DNA of 64,000 nt, taken from assembly GCA_023897205.1 (NCBI GenBank), contig JAHWDD010000001.1:558001-622000 (forward strand), given 5' to 3'. Shown piece after piece: positions 20,853 through 31,044 of the stretch. Numbering within the stretch: position 1 is the first letter of the stretch; every line of letters begins with the position of its first letter. Below the pieces are notes generated by a model. It was not told the DNA's origin and made no database searches. It saw nothing but the letters and a program-made list of their open reading frames with translations. Origin of the DNA: Exophiala sp. HKRS030 (Eukaryota; Ascomycota; Eurotiomycetes; Chaetothyriales; Herpotrichiellaceae). Made by a program: the position numbers and the translations under genes.

Positions 20853-23672
20853 TCAATCGAACACCACAACTCGATCTGGATCGTCATCATAATCCGAAAG
20901 TGATATCCTAGGAGTATTGGGAGTCGTCTCGGGTTGATCACTGCTGTCTGTAAAGCCGGAAGAATGAGCAGCAGTGGCAAATGTATCGACAACATCGGTT
21001 CGAAGCCGTGTCGGTGGCCGTCGTAAGCCCAAAGCATCAGAAGCGCTGTAGTGTCTCGCGTGACCACCAACACCACCGGCGCCGGCGGCGGCTGCCGTTC
21101 TTCTCAATCCGACGTCAGGAGGATGGATGGACCCCACCGTTGACCGTCTATTAGTATTATGATGTGTTGTTCTCGTGTCTGCTGGTGAAAGCGATTCAGA
21201 GTACCGTGCTTGGACACCACCCTCGTCGATACTGTGAGTTCTAGAGAGACCACCCAAGGCTCCGGTCGGGGTGGGGGGAGCCGCCAGAGTGACCCTGTGC
21301 GGCGGCGGCGGATCATTGCCACTCAAGTAGAAATTCTCATTCTTCAGGTCCTGGTTGAGTTGTAGCAGAATCGCCTGGAAAGCGTTCAACAGCTGTGAAG
21401 CGTCAGGACGTTCGCGAGGGTGGATGTTCAGCAGCCTTCCTGTCAGGCGGACCAATTCGGGAAACACCCCTCGTCCCCGACAGTACGTCTTGAGCATCTT
21501 CAGCTGGTCGACCACGGCCGGTTTCAACCTGATCTCGCCGGAGATGTCCTGATACCAGAACGCTGTGTCCTGGTTGCCGTAGGCATTGGCCAGGGTTTCG
21601 AGTCGCTTCATCTCAAACGATCTCACGTCGTATCCCTCCTCGCCCACCATCCACGTCAGCAACTCCAGAAGGATGCAACCCATCGACCATATGTCGTAAG
21701 GGCGGGAGTTCCTACCGTCGATGAGGACGTCGGGAGCACCGTAGACAGGATCGCCAGGGTACATATTCGGGGTGAACGTGCTGCGTTGTCCAGAGCCGGA
21801 CAAGATCTGACCGATCCTCGCGGAGCCAAAGTCACTGATGGAAAACAACAATTGGCCCGTGTCCTCGTTGGTGGTCACCAGGATGTTTCCCGGTTTTAAA
21901 TCATGGTGAAACCCTGATTGACTCGAGCGTCGGTGGTAGTGGTGGCTGCCACCACCTCCACGAGCTACAAGATCGACCTCTTCCGGCTGGAGCTTCGCAG
22001 GGCCCAGGTTGTGAATGTGATTCAAGCCATCGGCAAGGCCCGCCATCTGGGATATAACGGCCACCAACTTGGCCTTGGTCCATTCTGGGGAAGGGTTGTC
22101 GGTCATGTATTTCCGCAGGTTGCAATCCGCACATCTGAACAACATGTAACAAACTCCCTTTTGTCTCCATGACGCTATGTGAGTCGTGATGTTGTTGTGT
22201 GGGGCATCGGCCAACTTGGCGAGTATCTCGGACTCGGCTTTGACGTTGGCAGCGACATTCGCGTCGACATCGCGAAATATCTTAAAGGCAAAATACTCAT
22301 CGTCGCGGTCGGAAAAGGAATGGTGGTCTCTGTCGATGCGGACCTTATACACAACTCCGAAGCTGCCTTGACCCAACTTGCACCTTGGGTCTCGCTCGTC
22401 AAAGATGATGGGAACCACAGCTCCATCGTGTAGTACTTGATGGTCGACCAGGCGCTTTTCGTTCCGGGCGAACGTGTAGGCTGCGAACCCTCCCGAGTGG
22501 TTCACGCAGTTTCTAAACTTTGTAATGTAGGCATTGTCTGGACAGTTGTCGATCGTGAGAGGTAGATTGGTGTCTTGGAGACCCTTCTTGAGCATGTGGT
22601 ACAGGCACACCAGTTGCAAGTCGGAATAGACGCACCAGGCCAACAAACACACAGCCCAAGTGTAGATATCTTTGGCTAGAGTGTTCAGTTCGACCGGAGA
22701 TCCACCGTTTAGGCGTAGGGCTTCGGGAGTATGGAGACTTTGGTCGTCGAGAACCAGCTTCTTGATAGTATCTTCAGTCATTATCTGTCGAAGATCTTTC
22801 CTTGGAACATAAAGTTTGCCTTCCCAGTTGAGACGGATCTTGCTTTCGAGGGCACCACGAATGGTCTCGGCATACAGAGTTCCTGGAACCTGTTGGATGT
22901 GCAGACTTGAGTATTCCCACTCAATGTCGACATGGAAGTCCACCTTGAAGTTCTGACCACGGAACGCTTGGATGTTTCGACCCAGATTTTCCGTCCAGTC
23001 GTCCTTCCGCTCCAAGATGCCTCGAGCTGCTACCGTTCGAGGCTCTTCACGAATCAGCCTGAACCGTCCCACTTTAAGGTAGTAAGCCTCGGTGGTCCGT
23101 TTGTATTGTTTGACTAGATGCTCAATAGCCTTGTCGTGTAGTTCGTCGAACGCTGCATCTTCCTCGAACTCTACCGTCAAGTTTTCAATGCGAGCGACTT
23201 CGTGCCGCCGACTTTTTGCGGGCGACGATCCTGTGCCATGGTGGTATGCGACGATAAAGGTGCACCGGACTTGGCTAGCATTGAGCCGGACGGTACCAAG
23301 GGCGGAAATGGCTTGTTCAAGACCAGGCTCGCGGACATATTGCTTACGACTAACGCTGGAAGACTTTCGGCGTCGGGAGTGGACAGATGATGTCGTTGAC
23401 CGTACGCTCTCGTGAGACGTTGATGGTCTTCTGGCGTTCGCAGAAGTGTTCTTGGGGTTTGGTGTCAAGAACCGTTTGTCATCTGATCCAGGGGCAACCT
23501 GGTAATCTACTCCAGACATGATGGAAGGAGTATTTGACGTCTGCCCATCTTGATTGGGAAGAGAGTTATTACTTCGATGGAAGAACCGCCGGAAGCCCTT
23601 CATGGAAGATGGCCCATCCTTGTTCTTTTGGTTCGGCGAAAATTCTGAGTCTGGTCGGAGAGAATTACGCAT
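20853..23672 (-). CDS. Serine/threonine protein kinase with long N-terminal region (HHD-type)
   Basis: Single frame of 939 residues. The N-terminal 110 residues are Ser/Arg-rich and disordered, and 120-420 form an uncharacterised conserved-looking region ending DHQVLHDGAVVPIIF. The kinase domain is about 433-800: glycine loop LGQGSFGVVYKV, catalytic Lys464 in FAFKIF, catalytic loop FHHDLKPGNIL (591 is the Asp), DFG at 614-616 and a GAPDV segment. The usual HRD is HHD here. A Gly/His-rich insert (GGGGSHHYHRR) sits just before the catalytic loop. The tail (after about 810) is Pro/Ser/Gly-rich with many possible phosphosites. This architecture occurs in ascomycete kinases of unknown pathway, so I assign no pathway. 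No intron is needed. The upstream 600 bp to the CorA-like gene holds its promoter. Confidence 0.86.
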   Translation of the reverse strand: MRNSLRPDSEFSPNQKNKDGPSSMKGFRRFFHRSNNSLPNQDGQTSNTPSIMSGVDYQVAPGSDDKRFLTPNPKNTSANARRPSTSHESVRSTTSSVHSRRRKSSSVSRKQYVREPGLEQAISALGTVRLNASQVRCTFIVAYHHGTGSSPAKSRRHEVARIENLTVEFEEDAAFDELHDKAIEHLVKQYKRTTEAYYLKVGRFRLIREEPRTVAARGILERKDDWTENLGRNIQAFRGQNFKVDFHVDIEWEYSSLHIQQVPGTLYAETIRGALESKIRLNWEGKLYVPRKDLRQIMTEDTIKKLVLDDQSLHTPEALRLNGGSPVELNTLAKDIYTWAVCLLAWCVYSDLQLVCLYHMLKKGLQDTNLPLTIDNCPDNAYITKFRNCVNHSGGFAAYTFARNEKRLVDHQVLHDGAVVPIIFDERDPRCKLGQGSFGVVYKVRIDRDHHSFSDRDDEYFAFKIFRDVDANVAANVKAESEILAKLADAPHNNITTHIASWRQKGVCYMLFRCADCNLRKYMTDNPSPEWTKAKLVAVISQMAGLADGLNHIHNLGPAKLQPEEVDLVARGGGGSHHYHRRSSQSGFHHDLKPGNILVTTNEDTGQLLFSISDFGSARIGQILSGSGQRSTFTPNMYPGDPVYGAPDVLIDGRNSRPYDIWSMGCILLELLTWMVGEEGYDVRSFEMKRLETLANAYGNQDTAFWYQDISGEIRLKPAVVDQLKMLKTYCRGRGVFPELVRLTGRLLNIHPRERPDASQLLNAFQAILLQLNQDLKNENFYLSGNDPPPPHRVTLAAPPTPTGALGGLSRTHSIDEGGVQARYSESLSPADTRTTHHNTNRRSTVGSIHPPDVGLRRTAAAAGAGGVGGHARHYSASDALGLRRPPTRLRTDVVDTFATAAHSSGFTDSSDQPETTPNTPRISLSDYDDDPDRVVVFD

Positions 23673-24276
23673 ATCAAGAGGGCTCTCATGCGCTTCCGAA
23701 GGGTAGGCGGCCTTCGTAGAAGGATGAAACTACGAAAGCAACAGCAGGTGTGTTCGGTGGGTCACTATGCACCCACGTTGACGAGCTTGTAGAGGGAGTC
23801 TGAGGAGAATTCGGTGAAGTCTCTTTGATAAATAACAGCCGCCAGGCATACAGGTGGGGGCACTCCGCAAACAATGCATGCTCGAGACGTTCCCAATTCC
23901 CAGAGCCGCATCGAGGCGCAATTGCTGTGTCCCAATGAAGAACCTTGCTGGCACAACCGAATGGGCGCTGCTAACCGGTCAGGCGTTTGGACTCGATGAC
24001 TCGTTCCAACGCCCTACAGAGTCCCCCAGTCCAAGGTCAGGCAGTGGTTGGCTCAACCTTCTCCTGGTTGGAGCATGCCCAATGTGGCTGCATTAGTGGC
24101 ACTGGTCTCACAGGGGTGCCGCTTGGCGAGCTGAATGAAGCCCCGCAATGACAATTCCGTTGTGTTACCCCCGCGTGGAAGTGGGCAAACGAGTTTGAGG
24201 AATGACTCTTGGGATTTGGGCTATCCTGTAAACCTTTCAGGAATTTGTCCAATTATTATCTGGTCCACGAAGAGGC
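23673..24276. other. Intergenic, kinase upstream region
   Basis: About 0.6 kb between tandem minus-strand genes, containing the kinase promoter and the 3' region of the CorA-like gene. No further feature is seen. Confidence 0.5.
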
Positions 24277-25980
24277 TTAGCAAATCCCAGAAGTCGTCCT
24301 CCTCAACCCATGCTCAAAAAGCCCATCCGTATGCTCTCTCGAGTATGCCCTTTCAATGAGTACAGGAACCTTTGTCGTCATCGCTGCATTCCCACTCTCC
24401 ATTGATGAGTTGGAAATGTCGCCGCTGAATAAGCGAATTCCCAACACATACTTCCACCAAACCTGCCCCCGAGGGTTCGCTTGAATGCGTGTCCAGACCA
24501 GCCATATATATATAGTGAGAAGTGTCAGTGGGATGGAGGCTGCAAACAAAATCCCCCAGTCGCCAGTCACGGAGATGCTTCCAAGGCCTCCATCCGCTGA
24601 ATTCTTGGAACTGACAAACGAGGTTGAAAAAAAGTTGGACACCACTGTAACCGGCAGATAGATCAGTGTCAAAATAGTCAGGACTTTGACAGCTGCAGCA
24701 TCCTGTGTGCTCTTCTCTGCCAGTTTGTGCATGCGGTCCGTCAACTTGCGCATCTCTTCGTTCTCTTCGCCAGCCTGTAGAGCAAGATTCTGGAGGGAGT
24801 ATCCGCTGCTCAGATCCAGGAAGCTTGAAAGTAGGCTGATGATACCTCCGAGTTTTGTTCTGAGATGTGTGATTTGCGCAGACAGGAGAGCCAGTGAGCG
24901 TTGGTGATGTGTGAAGCTTTTTCGCATGAGGTCGAGGTAGCCTGGATCTAAGGTCGAAGTATCTCTAATCACAAACTCCCAAGCAGATGACAACGCAGAC
25001 GACGTATCCGTAGTAGCCGTAATTGCCAGCAATGCATTCAAAAGGGTTTCATCCAGCATTAAAAGATCTTGACGTCTACCGGCTTCATGTAGTTTGACGG
25101 GCCCTTTGTCGTTTGGCGACGTCCCTAAAATCTGAGCATGATGTGCGTCGGTTTCTTCGGAGAGGTCGATGAGATATTGCCTCCAGCTCGTAATCGCAGA
25201 GTCTATGATCATTTGATGTACTTCGAACGGGTCTGTGTTGTGGGTGAAGTCGCCCGTGAGTGCCGCTGCATCCAACCTCCGTTGCATGTCGACAGAAATG
25301 GTAACAAATGCCCACGATGCACCTCCTTCTTTGTGAACATAGCGGCAGGTGATTGCGCATTGTCGAAGAGACCATGCTTTCGATGGAGATGACATGTGAT
25401 GGTGGCGGTTACGCTCAATAAACCTCAGGCCATATGTGCAGTGGTGACTTTGATCAGATGAGTGTCCTGTGGTTGAGAGCGGCGTAAATCTCAGAGCCGG
25501 AGGTGAAATTTCAACCTCGCGCTCTCTCGGTCCGAAAAACATGATGAAGCTCTTCAGGTGCTGTGGTAATCGAGCGTTGAGCAGCAGTCCTATAAACAGC
25601 TCGTTCGTCACCAGCAATGGACCCCACGAAAAGCTTTGTCGGATGAAGAATGCTTGGAACTTCGGGGTCGTTTGTATGTAGTCAGCGACGCGTTGGGGTG
25701 AAGACAGTGCGACTAGGTCCATCGATGGATTGTCTTTGTCATTGGCAGGAGATCCATGGTTGATGTCGGTCGTTGCGTCTGCTTGCTTGATTCCATGATT
25801 CGACTGCTGATGTTCAACGTTTTGAGGCAGGAGGAGGTGCGCCGGATACACCTCAATACGTGAGCGCCCGTCACGCTGATCGACGAACAAATCATCCACT
25901 ACCGACTCCCATACTCGATTGTCGATGTCATCCAACCTTCTAATGATGTCGCCAGAATGGTTTGCGTGGCCTCGTATCAT
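24277..25980 (-). CDS. CorA-like Mg2+ transporter domain protein
   Basis: Intronless, 567 residues. The C-terminal part has the CorA plan: a long amphipathic helix (for example LTDRMHKLAEKSTQDAA) leading into a first membrane helix VLTILTLIYLPVTVVSNFF, a short loop, and a second helix WGILFAASIPLTLLTIYIWL. The GMN signature of true Mg2+ channels at the end of the first helix is absent (the loop reads STSFVSSKN). Many ascomycete CorA-like proteins share this loss, so transport activity is not assured. The N-terminal 300 residues are the variable cytosolic domain, with an early FFIRQSFSWGPLLVTNELF block that recurs in this fungal group. The tail after the second helix is about 65 residues and cytosolic if the usual topology holds. 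Confidence 0.75.
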   Translation of the reverse strand: MIRGHANHSGDIIRRLDDIDNRVWESVVDDLFVDQRDGRSRIEVYPAHLLLPQNVEHQQSNHGIKQADATTDINHGSPANDKDNPSMDLVALSSPQRVADYIQTTPKFQAFFIRQSFSWGPLLVTNELFIGLLLNARLPQHLKSFIMFFGPREREVEISPPALRFTPLSTTGHSSDQSHHCTYGLRFIERNRHHHMSSPSKAWSLRQCAITCRYVHKEGGASWAFVTISVDMQRRLDAAALTGDFTHNTDPFEVHQMIIDSAITSWRQYLIDLSEETDAHHAQILGTSPNDKGPVKLHEAGRRQDLLMLDETLLNALLAITATTDTSSALSSAWEFVIRDTSTLDPGYLDLMRKSFTHHQRSLALLSAQITHLRTKLGGIISLLSSFLDLSSGYSLQNLALQAGEENEEMRKLTDRMHKLAEKSTQDAAAVKVLTILTLIYLPVTVVSNFFSTSFVSSKNSADGGLGSISVTGDWGILFAASIPLTLLTIYIWLVWTRIQANPRGQVWWKYVLGIRLFSGDISNSSMESGNAAMTTKVPVLIERAYSREHTDGLFEHGLRRTTSGIC

Positions 25981-26653
25981 CCTAGGAATTCCGGTTCAAT
26001 GTCCTGTTTTACTGTGAGTGTAGGACGTGTCTATCGGCACCAGACATGACGGAGCAAATTCTTCGAACCAGCTCTCACTGAGGTTGTTCACAGGTCCGGA
26101 GCATTATTCTCGGGCGCTTCGGATCGGACTGTAAAGATGGTGTCAGGCTGTGGTGGCAGTGTTCAGTGTCGAGACTCGCACCGCCCACATCGACAGGGGT
26201 CTGTCTCGCACCGCGTGTTCTCCTTGTACCACCCCACGCCCACTTTCTCCTGCCCAAATCCTCGCCCGGATCTTTCAGCCCATCCGGAATGCGTTGGAAT
26301 TTGCGGTCTCAAACGCCAGCTAGAGTGCGCGCGACCACCTTGCGCCACGTAGGGAAATGTTTTGTGATGCTGCCGTATATCGACGGGGCTTGGTTGTTAA
26401 GTGCGATGCCGCCAAAATTTGCCGCGTCGCATTGATCTGTCAGCCTCGTTCAACGTGGCCCATTCGACGGCCCGTTCACCGGTCTAATTCTTTTTTCAGC
26501 TGATCGGAGGTATTTGTTGCGAACGTGGCGATGGTCCTATTGATATAATAAGATGAAAAAGACCCCCTTTTGATAAGGACTTGTGCTCCCGACGCTGACA
26601 AAGTTCATGACCAAAGAGACATCTGACACTGCAATTCTTCCAGGCATACAAAG
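25981..26653. other. Intergenic
   Basis: About 0.67 kb upstream of the CorA-like gene. No recognisable element; several short frames without motifs. Confidence 0.5.
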
Positions 26654-26884
26654 ATGTATTATTCGGCACCTTCGCGGACATCAACCCAGAGTTCACTGGA
26701 CAGCATCCAGACTATACCAGTCCAGCTCTTGGACGCGCGGTTCGTCGACTCGAACAAACTCCGTCCTCGGCTCAACAAGATCTTCGACGGCCAAAACTAC
26801 GAACTTGAGCTGTCTCACGGGCAGTGGCGTATTCTCGACGCTCCAAAACTCTCACCACAAAACAAGTCAAGCTTGCTCCTATGA
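26654..26884 (+). CDS. Possible small hypothetical ORF
   Basis: 76 codons from ATG to TGA. The central part (PVQLLDARFVDSNKLRPRL, then GQNYELELSHGQWRILDAP) has the balanced alternation of charged and hydrophobic residues of a folded small domain rather than random translation. A preceding splice acceptor-like CAG could extend it upstream. No signal peptide or membrane segment, and no family recognised. Other frames over the same stretch look random. Confidence 0.3.
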   Translation: MYYSAPSRTSTQSSLDSIQTIPVQLLDARFVDSNKLRPRLNKIFDGQNYELELSHGQWRILDAPKLSPQNKSSLLL

Positions 26885-27358
26885 GCTCGCTATCTGTGTC
26901 AGCATAGCAGGAACGCAAAGACCATGATAGATGACTGTCTCTCGCTTGTGCAACTTCTGGCCGGACCTGAAGATTTTGGCGCTTGACAAACGAAGAAATT
27001 GAAAACGATATCTGGACGCCGTGGAGGATATGATACACCTACCAGGAAGGAATACGACAGCTTGAAATCTACTCCTCGACGTTTTAAAATGACAAAGACT
27101 CGATACTCGGCGAGTTGGTATACGAGGCGCTGTTTCAACTATTCGCTACATGTGAAATTATGCAATAATTCAATACGGCCAGAAGATCATTTACTGCAGC
27201 TCCGATGATATACGAGTTTGAAAGAGAGCGCAACAGGTTTCCATTGGACGGCTTATGCTTTAGAACCAAGGCATGAAATACATTCCGTAAGATTTCTTTC
27301 TGCTGGTCACAGATCGCGACCAGCATGACACCAATATCAACACAGTCATCGAAGATGC
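26885..27358. other. Intergenic
   Basis: About 0.47 kb. The 3' side of the permease gene, with no other feature seen. Confidence 0.45.
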
Positions 27359-29236
27359 TTAAACTGATCCCTTCCTCATTTCCACGCTCGCGCGTCGAAT
27401 CTGCTCCACCTCCGATGTGCCTCCAGTCGTTGTAGGGCCCTCGTAATTCTTGCGAGCTCCAATGAACCACCAGACCGCCACAAAAATGGTCAGACCTCCC
27501 CAGATGAGACATGCATAATTCATGTTCTGCGCGCTGACCGGAAGGGAGACTGGGAACGAGTAGATGACAAACCAAGACATCATGTACCCGCAGCCGACGA
27601 AGTTCATGGCGTAACCCAACCAACCCTTGAGCCTGAAAGGCCCAAAGATGATGTTTTTCCGGCCAGTGAGCAAGTGAGGAAGGATAGCGGCAAGGTAGGA
27701 CGCCGAGCTCATCAGGACGTAGCTACCCACAAAGGCGCTGAAAGCGGTGGTGCTTCCGACGTAGATACTAGTTTGGGTTAGCATCATCACAACATCATGA
27801 TCAGAAGGGGAGGCAGTACCATCCGAGAATAGTGGCAAAAACAGCGCAAACGATGGTTGCGTTGAAAGGCATGCCCAAACGAGGGCTGACTTGGCTGAGG
27901 AGCCCTGGGAAGGGCGTGGCTCTGTCACGGGCCAGTGTCCAAAGTGTCCGTCCTGCGGTGATGTAGACGCCCACCACGTTGAGGGTAATGCAGAACAACA
28001 ACAGACACAGCAGACCGATAGCGCCAGCGGAAGAGCCTGTGGCTTGTCGATAGATCTCAGCAATCGGGAAAGGGGATTTGAAGAGCGCATCATAATCGTT
28101 GATGGCATAAAGAATGGCGATGAGGTATAGGAGGCCTGTCACGAAGCCAATACCCATTTGCCAGGCGATGGCTTGTGGGACTTTTGTCTGTGGGCTGGGA
28201 ATTTCTTCGGCCAAATGGGTTGTGACGTCTGGTGTTCCAACTGCAAAGGCACCGTTCAGCATGCCTGCCACGAATGTAAAGCCAGCGCCGTATCCAATAT
28301 CAGCGTGCCATTCGCTCCAGACGAAGCTTGAGGTGGCGTGGGCAGGTCTTCCACCATGTCCGGGCATCGCAGCACTTGGTAAAAATGTCAGTGAGGGTGG
28401 ACCAATGGGCAAAACAAGGTTTTCTTACCAGACGACCACGGTGATCAAGAATCCGGCCAAAATGAGGAAAATACCGACTTGGGTCATGTATGGCATGGCA
28501 CGGTTGAAGCAGCATACCACGAAGCATGCGAGCCATGTAACGATCAGGTAAACCACGAAGACGTGCCACGGCTTTGCCGTGAAATCGGCATGAGTCACAC
28601 CGTACATTTGCACCACAGTGTTGGCGAAGATGAAACTCATGGAAGCGCAGCCAAAAACCCAGGCCAGCCAGTTCCAGTAGCCACCAAAGAATCCTGACAA
28701 CAGTGAGTAAAGATCAGAGTACTTCGAGCAGGCTTCCCACCATTCACGCGACCCCATTTGCGGCCAGCGGTCACCGATGCCCAATGGTAGACTCCGCCGC
28801 TGGAAGGAATCGCAGAGGCCAATTCCGCAATGCTTGCAGCGACAATCCAATAAAACACAGACACCGCAATGAACTCGTACAAAACACCTGCAGTCACATT
28901 AGACTTGAACATGCAGGGGCCAAGGTGGATGTCTATGCAACATACCTGGTGGGCCTCCGTTGAAAATTGCCACCAAAATGCTTCCACCCAGGGCTGGCCA
29001 TACGTTTCCTAGGATTGTCAGAATATATCTAACATGAACATTCGAGTCTCGATCTTACCTGTCACAAGCCCGGCTCCTGCAAGACTGACCAGATTGAACT
29101 GACGTTCAAGCTCTTGGACGTGTCCAGAAGCATTTACGAGTTCGCCTTTGCTTCGATCAACATCCTGGTCGGCAGACGTGACGGATTGTTTTCCAGTCGC
29201 GCTGGCATCTTTCCCATTGGTAACAGTGGTAGCCAT
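27359..29236 (-). CDS. Amino acid/choline permease (APC superfamily, GABA/choline type)
   Basis: Plasma-membrane permease of about 12 helices, resembling fungal choline/GABA/polyamine transporters (Hnm1/Uga4 group). Six exons (29236-29059, 29008-28946, 28887-28741, 28693-28429, 28374-27820, 27767-27359) give 538 residues. Landmarks are GGSILVAIFNGGPPG, ASIAELASAIPSSGGVYHW, the GRVNGFFGGYWNW junction, GAGFTFVAGMLNGAFAVGTP, CITLNVVGVYITAGRTLW and a final pair of helices ending in a short polar tail. The third donor is GTGGGA; it was preferred over GTGAAT and GTCGCG because it alone keeps GRV before the GFF motif. The acceptor before AAMPGHGG is AAG, a weaker site. The substrate cannot be assigned beyond amino acid/amine. 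Confidence 0.88.
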
Positions 29237-31044
29237 CCTCGCTGGAGGTTTGGGGGCAGAATGGAAATGGTCAACAAACAATGAATATGGGGGAAATCAG
29301 CGACTTTTTAAAAATTTTACCTCATAGAGCCAGTGGCAATGGCTCGAGCATTAATGAATTCCGGAGTGCGGAGTCGGAGAAGGATGAATGTCTTTTGTTT
29401 TACGCAATCCGATCTTCGTCCTCGTGTTCCAGAAGCGAAACGTGGTAACGTCAGGAGACTAATTTATTGTGGTGGTGCCGGGATGGTCCCTGCATCTCTC
29501 TATCCGGCCAGATGGGAGACTCCACTCAATGAGGTCGACGGCAGTAGTCAGCGAGACATCCAACCACATCATGAAGAATTGATTCCTTGTGGAGAGATGT
29601 CCAGTATCAGGTCGAGTATGCTCTATCTGAGCAGCTCGTACTTTAGGGCGTGGAATCACCCTTTTAGAAGTACATTATTGTCAAGGTTTCTGATAACAGA
29701 CAGTCTGTTTTGCTATCAAGTATTTCACGCCGTTGCTCCCGATAGTGATGGGCCTGCTCATGACCGGTCTCGAAACATTCTGTCCTTTCCCACATACCTC
29801 GAGTTATGTCGCTTCATTTATGGAACAAGGGAGACAGTTTCCGCCGCCGCCGTCGTCGCCAGCAAATCGCATTTGGGAGCAAGGCAAGCCTTCGCATCAC
29901 CTTGACGGTGATCAGTCTGCTGGACATGAGAGTGTTCACGTTGAGGTATTTGGTCGCTGTCGTTAGGCGTTGTCTGAAGGCACAGTGATTGGTCATCCTT
30001 CATTACATGAGGTTTCCAATGTTCACATTCCTCTCCCTCACAACATCTGACTAGGATATAAATTCTATAGAGCCATTCTCGAGTAGATACGTTTCAAGTA
30101 GGTGGGTTCAAGAGAGAAGTAGGAAGATAACCTGGGTTGCACAAAGTCAGAGATTAGAGGCACGCAACAGACTAGAATGTGTGTGCAAAAAGTAGTCTTG
30201 CTCGGACTCGGGACTCATGGCCATGGACGATCGACCAAGGGAAAAGTATCGACGTAATCAATGTTGTGAAGTTGGGACCATCTGTTGCACTGCCTATAGG
30301 TCATTCAGCGTAGGAAGAGGTTGACAACCTTGACATGTCTAGCATTCGTAGAAGGCACAAGAAAAGCCTCGGCTGCTGACAATCGCCCAAGGCTCTAGAG
30401 TGCGACCCCTCACTAAGCCCCAAGGGGATGGGGCAAATTTTGATCCTATATGATCTTTTTGAAGGCAAAATTTAGTTCGAAATGGCAACACAATCTCTCC
30501 GAGAGAAAATGAGCGTGAATAGTTCAAGGGTTAGAATCCGCGCTTCCCATGCGCGGGGTCCGCGTTCGAGGTAGGCGAAAGCTCAATCATTTATCGCACA
30601 GAATCTCATCTAATATGAACTGAAGTCGCGGTTCACGCAAGTCATTTTTTTTATCCATATTTATTCGTGACAATTTTTTTGGGTGCAATGCATTCACTTG
30701 AAAATAATTAGAAAATTGTAGGCAGGCCATTGGGAGTGAATTCGCTCAAATGAAACACGTGACAAAGCCACCGCCACCTTGGGGGACTTGGCTGGTCGCT
30801 GGAAGATTCGACCTTCTAGGCATGCGCCTAATTTATTACTCGTACCCTCAGTGGCCTCCCGCATGACGCAGTTAGTACTGAGCCACCCAACTATTTATCC
30901 CTAACTAGACTCACGCAAACATCTTTCCAACATCTTTCCATCATCCCTACACGCCACCACCAGTCAACACCACCGACTGACCACGATCAAAACAATTCCT
31001 GATCCCTGATACCTTTGTCTACGCGACTTGTCCCTACCATCGTC
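29237..31044. other. Long intergenic region with tRNA relic
   Basis: About 1.8 kb. It contains a tRNA-Gly(CCC)-like relic (separate entry), AT-rich stretches around 30640-30720, and a CACGTG word at 30756-30761 about 290 bp upstream of the BI-1 gene. No protein gene is supported. Confidence 0.55.
30513..30585 (+). pseudogene. tRNA-Gly(CCC)-like relic
   Basis: A perfect anticodon arm (CGCGC, loop TTCCCAT, GCGCG; anticodon CCC at 30546-30548) follows a glycine-type D-arm GTTC...GGTTAGAAT. A T-loop-like GTTCGAG begins at 30564. The T-stem does not pair (CCGCG against TAGGC) and no acceptor-stem pairing fits, so it is unlikely to be a working tRNA. It may be a decayed gene or a tRNA-derived fragment of a retroelement insertion. 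Confidence 0.6.

Noticed and set aside
28748..28887. Alternative donors (GTGAAT, GTCGCG) for the third permease exon
   Set aside because: GTGAAT gives a phase mismatch with the next exon and GTCGCG deletes the conserved GRV; GTGGGA keeps both.
29237..31044. Transposable element in the long gap
   Set aside because: No transposase or reverse transcriptase frame and no terminal repeats were seen by eye; only the tRNA-like relic remains.
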